Assembly (NCBI GenBank): GCA_958450325.1
Contig: OY288243.1
Location: forward strand, 25,946,844-26,010,843
DNA from: Agrostemma githago
Lineage: Eukaryota > Streptophyta > Magnoliopsida > Caryophyllales > Caryophyllaceae
Reading direction: 5' to 3'
DNA length: 64,000 nt
Shown here: positions 11,771 to 21,563 of the stretch, piece by piece
How positions within the stretch are numbered: the stretch's first letter is position 1
Layout of the letters: every line of letters begins with the position of its first letter
Notes under the pieces: model-generated
What the model saw: only the letters and a program-made list of their open reading frames with translations
The model's database searches: none
What the model was told of the DNA's origin: nothing
Program-made: the position numbers and the translations under genes

Positions 11771-14700
11771 CACTACAACAAAATGACCTTTTCGCGGCGA
11801 TTATTTTGGTATTTCGTGGCGATTCTATTCGACGTGAAATGTTTCCCCATCGATTGTGTATTCGAGGTGGTAGGCGGTGTTACCGTATCCTTTCGTAGAG
11901 AATAATCAATTCGTTGGGTTAGTTTGTAAAAATCGACTCGAAAGAAGAGAAGCTTTAGTGGTGATTTTTGTGTCGATTATTATTGATTCGGTAATATAAT
12001 TGGATATTACCTCATAATAATTGTAGCGATTATGTTTGACACGGTAAGTACAACAAAGTGTCATTTAGTGACAATTGTTGCAATTATATTCGACATGAAA
12101 AGTACTATTAAATGTAACCATATAAGTAGTAAGTATAGTACCAATTTCATTCGATACGAAATATCATCACATCTATCTCTCAAATGCAGTGTGAAAATAA
12201 AAAGAAAGAACAAGTTTAAAAAATGTACTTTTATATTGCTCATAAATTCCCAAAATTTTATATATCCAACATTATCGACTAAATTAATTTAATATAAATA
12301 AGTACAAAATAAGTGGAAACAAACTTTTGACATCGTAAAAAAATCCTACGTCTTCGGCTACCAATACAAAGCTCTGAATTATGTTAAAGTAGTTGCGCCT
12401 CGAAAAAAACTCTCAAGCTGATTCCTCGCAATTTTGTCCGTAGTTAAACCCTCCTAGGTTTGAACAAGTTTAATTAGTAAGATTAAAATATATCAATAGG
12501 CATAACAATTAAAACAAAGACTTAATATTCACGAACTCATATATAGCGTTTCGATGTAGGTCGGCTAAAAGGATATATCTAGCATATGAGGCAAAAATAG
12601 ACTCCGTAACATCATATATAGGGTTTCGATGTAGTTGAATTGGATTTTATAATAATCTCAGCATCCTAAACAGGCAATAGAAATTTCGCAGAAAGTAACC
12701 AATGCTGATTTGTAAAGTAAAACCCTATAAATCAGGCAACAAGAACCAAGATATCCTTCAGTAAACACATACACATCATGTTCTCAAATGAATTGAAAAG
12801 TAGTAGTACCAGTAGTAGTAATTAATTAAGAATATGAGCCTTCTTTTTCTCAACATTGACTAGTGCATTGGCAAGAAATTGAGCACAAAATCTCATGGTC
12901 AGTGGACTGTTTCCCCATGCACCTTCGTGATTTCGTCACCTCCTCCTTTTCCTCCTCTTACAGTCACCAAATTCCCTATTATCTCTAATGATGTCCTATT
13001 CCTCCTTTCTACTCCACCTACGATTTCATCATTCCACAAAATCACAACTTTATCAGTTATAATCTTTCTCCATAGGAACGATTTCATGAGATAGTCATTT
13101 GATCATTCAATCAATCATGCTTGATTTTCCTAGTATAGAATATTATCAATTATGACCGTAATATAGAACTTTTCCAGAAAATGGAACAAACATTGTAACA
13201 GATGTCATACTGCCAAGGCAGCTTGAGATGACGAGACGGAAGGCAGATCAGAATTGGCGCATTTGAATTATGGTTGAGTTTTGAACTTTTACTGACATTC
13301 GTTTCTTTGCTTTCACCTTATTGACCATATATCAAATTAAAAGACTAGTAGGTGTAGTGACACTTTATTTCCATCGAAAAACCACGACATTTAAACAAAT
13401 TGAACGAGTCTACTTATCGTAACATGTGTTCCCATTAGTGTATGAATGAGCCTATTGATGAACGAACCTATAATTTAGTGCACAATGACTGATGAATAGC
13501 GCTTACGAATGAGCTTCTACTTCATATCAAAGGTCTAATGATGATCGTTTTACAAATATAAGGGAACACAAATTTAAGTATCAATATAATGGTCCTAACA
13601 CATAATCACGACATTTTGTCACAGTGAAGCAAGAAAACAACCTTCTCGAATCCCCACATAATCCGCACGACAACTCATACTTAATCTGAAATCCTTACCA
13701 TGATCGCACAATGTGAGCTAAATCACCAATATTAAGGCGTCTTACTTCAAATAGCAACTAAGAATACCAACTTTCAATTACTTGAGACACTGATCTACAG
13801 CCAAAACACAAACAACATACAATGGAAAAAAATTTAAGCGAATAATCAAATCATACCAGTAAAAGACTAGAAGCAATCCAAATCAAAATTATCAGCTTCA
13901 AGGATTTTCATACAGCTACAACCAAAAACCGATGCAAACACTGCTGGCGTGCATCAAGTGCCATAAACTCACTAATATCAACATATCGTTCGTATCCATT
14001 CTACCTGTTGATCTGTAATCCTGATCATATAATCATATCAACATTTCATTCTTAAAAAAACTTAAACCATTCAATTCTTCACATAAACAACAAACTATTG
14101 GATAATTACAACGTAAACAGTTGATTATGAAAAATCAATGCAATTATGAACTATGAGCGTGGAAAAATCAATGCGTAGAAATTCAGCAAGAAAGAGTACA
14201 CAGTTCCGAATTGTGAGATACCTCGATCAATTGCAGAAATCACACTTTAGAAATCAAAGCGTAATTTCCCGGATAACACAAACAGAAGAAAATTTTCAAT
14301 AACATGAACGTAAAAGCAAAAAAAATATCATGCTTCATCTACACAGAGTATTTCCTATCTATCAAATTCCTGTTTATTTGAATGTTAGCTTAGAATTACA
14401 TGGACAAAAGGAGAAATCTGATGGATCATCGTCTGGAATGTATGTAGGTTTAAAGGATGCAAAATCAGCCAAGTAAACCCCCATGAGGTTACCAGGACAT
14501 TCTCACACTTAGTATCACCTAAATAATGAGAAACGGAACATCCAGGTTATACACAAAACACAACTAACTTTGTGATACCAACGACCAACCAATATTAGAG
14601 ATTTGAGCTACTCACCATGACAAATTCCAAGTTCATGACTTTGTTTTACCGCACATAACAGCTGAAATGTAGATATAAAGCTCCAATGTGATCACTCAGC

Positions 14701-15676
14701 CCATAATTTCAGTACACATACACAAAAATAAGGGTCGCCATTGAAGAAAACAAAACCTTCATTTCTTCTCCACGAGGCTAAGGAAAGGCCCTGTACTGAT
14801 CCGATCATGCAAATTATTGAAGAAATATTGGCGGAGTAGATAAGCGACTTTGTCTGTGTCCAGCCAAAACTGCACATCACATGGTACAATCCCGTCAACG
14901 TCAAGCTGAAGGATATCATCATGGCACAACCAATCACACGACTATGGAGGATAGAGTAGCAAATATACAAAATTCTAGAGCAAATGAGTGTAGCATGGTA
15001 GCTTTGGATACAATTTCCATCAAATTGACCATCAACGCCAATCGAAAGGACATTCTCTGCCATTGAAAATTTTCATTTAACACAAACCCTAAAAAATCCT
15101 GCAAAATTATCAATCAACAATCAAATCAAACATTCCTAATACAATCAAGCCTCCATCTGAAGAGGGTATCTCCTTCAAATCAGCGGCAACTTTCCCGGAG
15201 TTTTCGCCCAAACAAGCAAACAAATAAGCTGAATCGAATAACCTTAATCAATAAAAAAAGAGAAAAGCAACATATACAAATAAATGGGTAAGGCGGTTGA
15301 ACAGGAGATGAGCAGCGGTAAGAAGCAGCGCTGTAATGTAGAAGACGGTGGTGGTGGTGGTGGTGGTGTGTATGGTGGTGAAATAGGGTGTGGGGGTGAA
15401 GAGGTGCGGCTTTTTCGATGAAAGAAAAACGAGGAAATCTGCGTTATGAGATTTAATGTTTAGGTTTTTTTTTGAATGAATTTTATGTTTAGGTTTAGCA
15501 GTTAAGAAATGTGTTTTATTGTAATCATGTATTAGTGTCGATTACTAGAAGTTTATTAGCGTTGATTTCTATTTGTTGGCATAAGGGATCAATTACATGA
15601 GCAATCGTGGGTTAAATATGTCGATTTTTCAATCGACATGAAATAATCGCTGCGAAAAGGGATTTTTGTTGTAGTG
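11771..15676. mobile_element. Non-autonomous CACTA (En/Spm) transposon
   Basis: The left end CACTACAACAAAATGACC and right end (inverted) CACTACAACAAAAATCCC form imperfect terminal inverted repeats of about 33 bp that continue into TTTTCGC-GCGATTATT. Diverged subterminal repeats built on GCGATTAT and TTCGACATGAAA occur at 11800-12160 and 15530-15660, typical of CACTA transposase-binding regions. No transposase frame is visible in the 3.9 kb. The usual 3-bp target duplication is not seen (ATA left, TCG right). The interior has a (GGT)n run at 15345-15370; 12200-14650 shows nothing I can name. Confidence 0.8.
14692..15063 (-). other. Unrecognised 123-aa ORF inside CACTA, possible captured fragment
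   Basis: An ATG-started frame on the minus strand begins MAENVLSIGVDGQFDG. After about 25 residues it becomes Cys/Phe/Ile-rich with no family I recognise. The flanks (to ~15420, with an upstream CCACC-rich tract) look less AT-rich than the CACTA ends and could be a captured 5' gene segment with intron sequence. This is inference only; it may equally be a chance frame. Confidence 0.25.
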
Positions 15677-16345
15677 TCGGTCGAGGGTAACAAGCAGTGG
15701 GAGAGTATCTCGGAGAAGTAACGAATTGCGGGGTTACGGATTTCGGAGGTAAAAGATGACTTAGGCTCGTAACCCCTTTGACAGCGTGATATGCGTGATA
15801 ATATTATTAATCTTGATGTGTGTGTCTTGCAATTAATTTGTGACTCTCTACTCGGTAACCCTAACCCTTTAGACCTACCACTTGTCGTGGCGTTGCACTT
15901 TCACCGTATTATTTTCGCCCAACGCCTCTTTGTAGATTGTGGAGGTCTTGTGACTATAATTGCGACCAACTTGGGTTATGCGACCAACTACCTCACCCCA
16001 CTAAACAATTCCGTCTGGCTTGACGAGGCCTATTTTCCGACTTGGATCTTTCATGTACACGATCAACGCCTCGTCCACATTAGCCATGGGAGAGCTTTAA
16101 TTGTTCCCAACCCACACCGTACCGCTATCTTTATTCACCACAATTAGGACCTACCTTTGGGACCCGGCGAATTTCGAGTGACCAAGATTGAGTCGGGAGG
16201 AAGGGGAGTTTGGGAGTATGCGCACTACACTTTGCCTGAAGGTCGTACGATCAACAACCTTTGCGAGATAAAATCCTCCGAGGGCATACAATCATATCCC
16301 GAGTCTCCGACGGCTTCTTGTGCGTCGAACGATTACCCAATTTAG
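15677..16345 (+). pseudogene. Decayed Athila extra ORF
   Basis: Reading continues from 11770 across the CACTA insertion. Two open blocks (15791-16147 and 16157-16345) are separated by a stop. Motifs such as VLQLICDSLLG...LFVDCGGLVTIIATNLG resemble the putative plant transposon domain found in Athila-group ORFs, where a Leu/His-rich block is followed by a GGLIT-IA-type strand. The similarity is weak and by eye. The function is unknown. Upstream stops and the transposon insertion make it non-functional. Confidence 0.4.
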
Positions 16346-16572
16346 ACCATCTCTCGGAGTCGGTAGGTAGTGTGGTGGGTATGTGTGTGATATATGTGTA
16401 CGGGTTGTGTCGGTGAGTCTTTAATCATCTATAATTGCATGTCATTGGATTAATTTCGTTCCTTGTGCCATTATTATTATCATGATCATTGCGATTTTTT
16501 TTACCTCTAACCAAATTGCAAGCTGTCCTACCGTCCGATTGTTGTGGCCGAAGCGGCCAAGGTATTGTTCCC

Positions 16573-16824
16573 GGTCTTTAGGCGATGTGATTACGCCATT
16601 GACCCTTTTGAAAATCAAAATTCTCTTCATTTTTCTTTCAATTTGCTTTTCTTTCTTTTCAATTTACTTTTCATTTTTCTTTAATCTGGGCTAGGTGACG
16701 TGACTACACCTATGCCCAATTTTTCACCCTTTCGTTCTTTTAATTTCATTTCTCTTCTTTTATTTCATTTTCGATCTCTTAGCCACTTGGCTAGGGTCTA
16801 GGTGATGTGATTGCACCTAGACCC
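16573..16824 (+). other. Three hairpins with a shared loop, Athila 3' region
   Basis: Hairpins at 16573-16604, 16688-16717 and 16794-16824, about 110 bp apart, share a loop of the form RYGTGAYTR. The inner stems differ but still pair: GGCG/CGCC in the first, GGTG/CACC in the third, AGGTG/CACCT in the second. The third has a perfect 11-bp stem (GGGTCTAGGTG with CACCTAGACCC). Compensating changes suggest selection on RNA structure while the element was active. Confidence 0.6.
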
Positions 16825-16969
16825 GCCACTCTTTTACCGTTTTCTTTTCGTTCACTTTCTTTTTTCCAAAAAAATTTGAAAAATCCAAAAACATTTGAAA
16901 AATTATTAAAATCCGAAAAGAATTTTCTTATTTTTTGTTTCCGTCTTTTTCGATCTTCTCCTACTTGTC

Positions 16970-17006
16970 CATTGAGGACAATGCACAGTTTTAGTGTGAG
17001 GGAGGG
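16970..17006 (+). other. Upstream hairpin plus polypurine-like module
   Basis: The stem CATTG/CAATG with loop AGGA (16970-16983) is followed by TTTTAGTGTGAGGGAGGG. The same design occurs next to the LTR at 18583-18617. This upstream copy could be an extra plus-strand priming site. Confidence 0.5.
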
Positions 17007-18582
17007 ATCTACTATCTTTTATTTTCTCAAAAATCTTTCAAAAACCATAAAAATTTGAAAATTTTCAAAAACCAAAAATATTTTTCCTTTCTTTTTCATT
17101 TTCTTCTCTCGTTTCGTTATATTTTCGTGTCCCGTGTATGGTCTTGTTCTCTACTCTTACAGGAAACCACCACCTAGATAGCACGATTTGAAGAGATTAT
17201 GAAAAACACCCGCTTGGTAACTTCCTTTCTTCTTTCTTCTTTACTTTCGTAGAGGAGTTAAGTCGTTGCTATTTGGAGGTTCTCGAGTTGAGCATTTTGG
17301 GTGTTGTGGTTGATTTTGCGCTTGAATGTCGATGGAGTATGGAGTACATGACTTTACTTCTGTTTTCCTTTATTTGCCTTTTTTTTTCGTGTGTTCCTTT
17401 TACCTTTGTATAGTGTGTCTAGGACTAAACGTTTTCGAAAACCCGATTACAAACTAATTACAAGAATTTACATTCCATGGTAGATAACCCATTGTAGATT
17501 TTGGACCTTAATCTACTAGAATGACTCTAAATCAATGAATTTGTTGATCTTTTAGCTTGAGTCCACCTTTTCTACTAGACGTTTACTTCTAGGTTTGAAT
17601 TTGACCACCCATGGAGGAGTTAGACCTTGGTTCCCGCATCCCGTTTTCTAGGTGACCTTGCTCGAATGACCATTGCACCTTTAGTCCAATTTTTTTCCGC
17701 CTTTTGTGGGTTATTCGGGAATGGCGCACGTTCTCAATTTCCTATTTTTCCTCCACCTATATATCACCACAATAATTTTACACAAAAATAACCTCCAAGC
17801 TTGGTTTCGAACCACATCAAAAAGCCAAAAAAGGGTAAACCAAAGCAAGAGAAAATGGCACAAAAATATCAAAAACAAGGGAGAGAAAAGGAGTTTCAAA
17901 TGAAAATCATATCATCAAAAACGTCTCCTTCAAAAAAAAGTCCTTGATTGATTCGTCGCCGTGAAGTGCCTACTAGAGGACCGAGTTCCGAGGTAGGAAG
18001 ACAGCGGTGATTGGTCGATCCACCAAAAAAATTGTAAACACTCCACTTTTTTGTTTGGGCTAATTTTGGAAATTCGAGTTTGGAACGACCCTCTTGGCTT
18101 AGCCAAAGAGAGCGGGACTGCACCTACCTACAGTGTCGAACGAATCCATGGTTCACTTATTCCACTATGTTTTATGCCCCGTAGTATCCCTTTAGATAGT
18201 TAGGATGACCTAGCTAAGTTATCAACATCTTTATTGCTTTAATGTCATAGTATTAGGCTTTGGTCCTTGTTTACGTGGGTGATTTATCTTGGAAGTTTAC
18301 GATTGTTTTAGGTTAGTAATCGGTGCCTTCTCCGCCGTCTCGATGAGGGATTCGGTGTTTTATTTTTGCTTTGGATGCGTCTATTCTTTCGTGCTATGTG
18401 TTTTTGTGTGTTTAGTCGCATCCACCATTTTGAGCAAGCCCCAACTTGTTTTGCATGGGAGTACTCTACCTCATGGGTATTTCGATGTAAGTTGAAGGGA
18501 CGGAGCGGGCACATTAATTGCCCCGTATCGGCTTAGCATAATCTAGCTAGTAGTAGTTGTTGTAATTTCTTTTTGGGTCTTT

Positions 18583-18617
18583 GCTCGAGGACGAGCAACG
18601 GTTTAGTATGAGGGAAT
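18583..18617 (+). other. Athila polypurine tract with preceding hairpin
   Basis: The stem GCTCG/CGAGC with loop AGGA (18583-18596) precedes GTTTAGTATGAGGGAAT, directly before the LTR start TGTTGTGTGC (18618). This is the expected plus-strand primer site. Confidence 0.65.
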
Positions 18618-19270
18618 TGTTGTGTGCTAAATTTAGACCGTCTTTCCCCCCATTTTTCCCTCGTTTTGTGAGATTAGAGTGCGATTATTGCCCTATTTTG
18701 AGTATTTCTCGCATTAACGTCTCTCTTGTGCGTTTTACGTGTTTTTGGTAGTTTTTCTATCAATTTTGATAGGTTTTGGCACCAAAAGCATGATTGAGCT
18801 TCCACGAGCACAAGAGAGGGAAATGTTGTCCGAAAAGCATAGCACACAACTTAAAGTTCAAAGTCATCCAATCATACGACGAAGAATGAGACAAGAAAAG
18901 AGGCCAGAATATGACCGGGTGAAACTTCACCCGATGAAAAACCACCGGGCAAAGTTTCGCCCGACGGTAAATTTGCCTCCCTGAAGATTTTTCGAGAGCT
19001 CCTCTACCTGGCAAAATGACCGAGCGAAACTTTGTCCACCGGGTGAAGTTTCGCCCGACAGTAAAGGCGTCCAAAATTGCAAAACCGGAAGAAAACCACC
19101 GGGTGAAATTTCACCCGGCGGTATTGATCCGTGTACGACGGGGCGAAGTTCCACCTCATGAAGATTAAAGGGTGATTGTCTCACTAATGGAGCAAAAAAA
19201 GGTTGGATTTGGGCTTTAGGTTAAGGATCCATTAAGGCATTACTATATATATGTATACCCTAGTTAGTTG
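18618..19270 (+). repeat. Athila 3' LTR, truncated, with palindrome array
   Basis: The LTR begins TGTTGTGTGCTAAAT after the polypurine tract. Six self-complementary motifs built on CCGGGTGAAATTTCACCCGG start near 18915, 18945, 19020, 19039, 19099 and 19139, forming three pairs. They lie 100-330 bp upstream of a TATA-like run (19240-19251). Soon after the TATA the sequence switches to minus-strand copia gag (about 19271), so the R and U5 parts are lost by deletion. Confidence 0.6.
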
Positions 19271-20069
19271 CCTAATAGTTCCATTTGCTACACCGGCAGT
19301 ACCAAATTCGTCTTGTTCATTCTTTTTCTTGGGACAATCGAATTTCCAATGTCCCTTCTCTTTACAATAATGACAGATATCTTTGGGTTGTGGACCTTTA
19401 GAAACATGAGTACCAGAACCAGATTTATTCTTCCTCGATTTTCCTTGTCCCTGACCCCCACTGGCTACTAACCCTGCAGCCTGATTATCTGTAATCGTAC
19501 CAACCGCCTTATGGCGCAGTTCTCTAGAATGGAGGGACGACCTGACCTCCTCTAAAGTAATTGTATCTTTACCAACAATAAAAGATTGCACAAAATTCTC
19601 ATATGACAGTGGTAAAGATACTAACAGAATTAATGCGGCATCCTCGTCTTCTACTTTAACATCAATATTACGCAGTTCTAATAATATTGTGTTTAACTGA
19701 TCAAGATGATCTCGAAGAGGCATACCTTCCTGTATTCTCAGACTGAATAGACGTTGCTTCAAAAGCAACTTGTTGGTTAAAGACTTCGTCATGTATAAAC
19801 TTTCAAGCCTTTTCCACAGACCCGCCGCAGTTTCTTCCTCCGCGATTTCAGTGATGGTATCATCAGACAGACACAACAATATTGTTGAATGTGCCTTCTC
19901 CTCCAGAACCGGCCATCTCAGCGGTGATTGTGTCGTCTTTTTTCTTCATGAGTGGCACCCACAGTCCCTGTTGGTTTAGCAACGTCCGCATCTTGATTTG
20001 CCACTGACTAAAACTATTTCTCCCATTAAATATCTCGATTTTAAAGCTCATCACAGACATCTTTCTCAC
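19271..20069 (-). pseudogene. Copia D gag, frameshifted and truncated
   Basis: A minus-strand Gag of TNT1/Tork-like appearance. The N-terminus (MSFKIEIFNGRNSFSQWQ) matches the copia FDG-NF--W pattern. The UBN2/gag helical region follows (WKRLESLYMTKSLTNKLLLKQRL...), then a CCHC knuckle CHYCKEKGHWKFDC (Cx2Cx4Hx4C). A one-base insertion near 19909-19912 splits the frame. The left end runs into the Athila LTR near 19271, removing all of pol. Its start lies just after the LTR and primer-binding site, as normal in copia. Confidence 0.8.
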
Positions 20070-20087
20070 AGATCAGAAAAACTGAAA

Positions 20088-20099
20088 GCTCTGATACCA
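20088..20099 (-). other. Copia D primer-binding site (tRNA-iMet type)
   Basis: Minus-strand TGGTATCAGAGC three bases after the LTR end at 20103. Confidence 0.85.
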
Positions 20100-20102
20100 G
20101 TT

Positions 20103-20480
20103 TGTTGTAACGGAAGAGAAAGACAAACAAAATTATGAACGTAAAATCGAGAGACAAACAGATTTACGTGGCTCACTAACACCCAGTTAGCTACATCCAC
20201 TGGCAGAAGGAGGGGATAGTTTTATTAATTTGAGGAGAGGTTACAGATTTCAGACTGATATCATAATTCTTAGGGTAAGGGTATGAGAGTTTATATAATA
20301 CTCTCAACCGAAACAGAAACCCTAAACAGATTAGGAAAACCTAGGTCAGATACTCAGATATTGATTAGGAAACTCTAATCAGTCAGATATTAATTAGGAA
20401 ACTATCCTAATTAAACAGATTCAGGTCAGAAACCAATTCGAGATCCGAAAAGACAATTGCTAGGCACTTATTTCCTAACA
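20103..20480 (-). repeat. Copia D 5' LTR
   Basis: The minus-strand LTR of 378 bp starts TGTTAGGAAATAAG (20480) and ends TTACAACA (20103). A TTATATAA box lies at 20291-20298. It inserted in the internal domain of LARD-C; the matching 3' LTR is missing. Confidence 0.82.
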
Positions 20481-21563
20481 GTATCACAACGTCCCGGTTA
20501 GAGTCTAAACGATAATATATGATCCCAACCATCCACAACACATCCAATAAGTATAAGGTAGGAAACCCAAGCAATATTATCAGTTACACTTAACTCGGTT
20601 CTAGATTAGGTACTAGATATCCATCAAAATATGATATATCCTCACTGTCCAAAATTTATCAAATTCTAAATCCTCTATATAATCGAATAACTTATAACCC
20701 AAGGCTGATCAATATCTACGGCACAATCCTAATTCCATTAATCAACTAATCTCTTTTAAATCAATCCTCATGGAGTCCTTACTAGACTAGATAACATGGT
20801 ACAACCCACGAACTTTAAATCATGTAACAAGGAGTTTACTAAAACCTCAAACATCTTTAACTTCCAAAAAGGTTCACTAAGACAGAATTTGGTCTGACCA
20901 AAGAATCTCAAGAGGAAGATGGTAAAGTAGAAGAATAGAACAAGGATTCACCATAAGAATGAAGATGAGAATATATAAGAGAAGAATTGAAAAAAGCAGA
21001 GGCAGAAAGAAAAGAACCAATGATCCTAGATAATTAAGATCTTAAACCAGAGGAGAATCTTCGGGCCTTCAGAGTTCACAATGGAATCTCGCCGGATTCC
21101 TTCATCTTTTTGTAGAGGAACGAGTACACTAGTCTTGGGTCACTCCTTTAGGATTTAACGTGAAGTCACATCTAGGTCTACTGCACCATCATGGAACATG
21201 AATCTAATCTTGATCATTTAGCATGTAGCTTGAGCAAACTGAATCTGGGCTTGAAAGTCACCATTGTATCTTCCTTGTAGCACCAAGTTGTCCACTCGAG
21301 TCAGCAGGTGTTCGGAGTGCTAAGCACGTCTTGTCCCGATCTAGAGCAGCATCACGTTGACATCTTGTCCACTCATCATCTTCTTTGACATATAAAGCAA
21401 ATATTCAACGCTAATCATTTAGTTTCAGGACACGAAAACTTAATAAGTTCTTACTTGTTTCCACCCATTTCCAATAACATTTTTATTTACTACTTGAATC
21501 ATTTACTGGTATTTTCCCTAATTTCAAATGTAAGCGTTAGGAGCAATGATGCTCTGATACCAC
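20481..21563 (-). repeat. LARD-C internal domain, partial, non-coding
   Basis: The minus strand matches the LARD-A and LARD-B internal sequence. For example, inverted 20500-20620 aligns with 1741-1840 and 32580-32680. Copia D interrupts it at 20480 and the remainder is lost at the 19271 junction. There is no ORF of note. An inverted TGGTATCAGAGC primer site abuts the LTR at 21551-21562. Confidence 0.8.

Larger units (their letters stand above)
15677..18617 (+). repeat. Athila-like element, 3' internal region
   Basis: Downstream part of a Ty3/gypsy Athila-type element ending at the polypurine tract before 18618. It holds a decayed ORF (15677-16345), a triple hairpin series (16573-16824), two hairpin-plus-polypurine modules (16970-17006 and 18583-18617) and otherwise T-rich non-coding sequence. 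No pol domain lies in this part. Assignment rests on the CATTGAGGACAATG...GTGTGAGGGAGG and CTCGAGGACGAGC...ATGAGGGAATTG motifs, which I associate with Athila/Calypso 3' regions. Confidence 0.65.
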
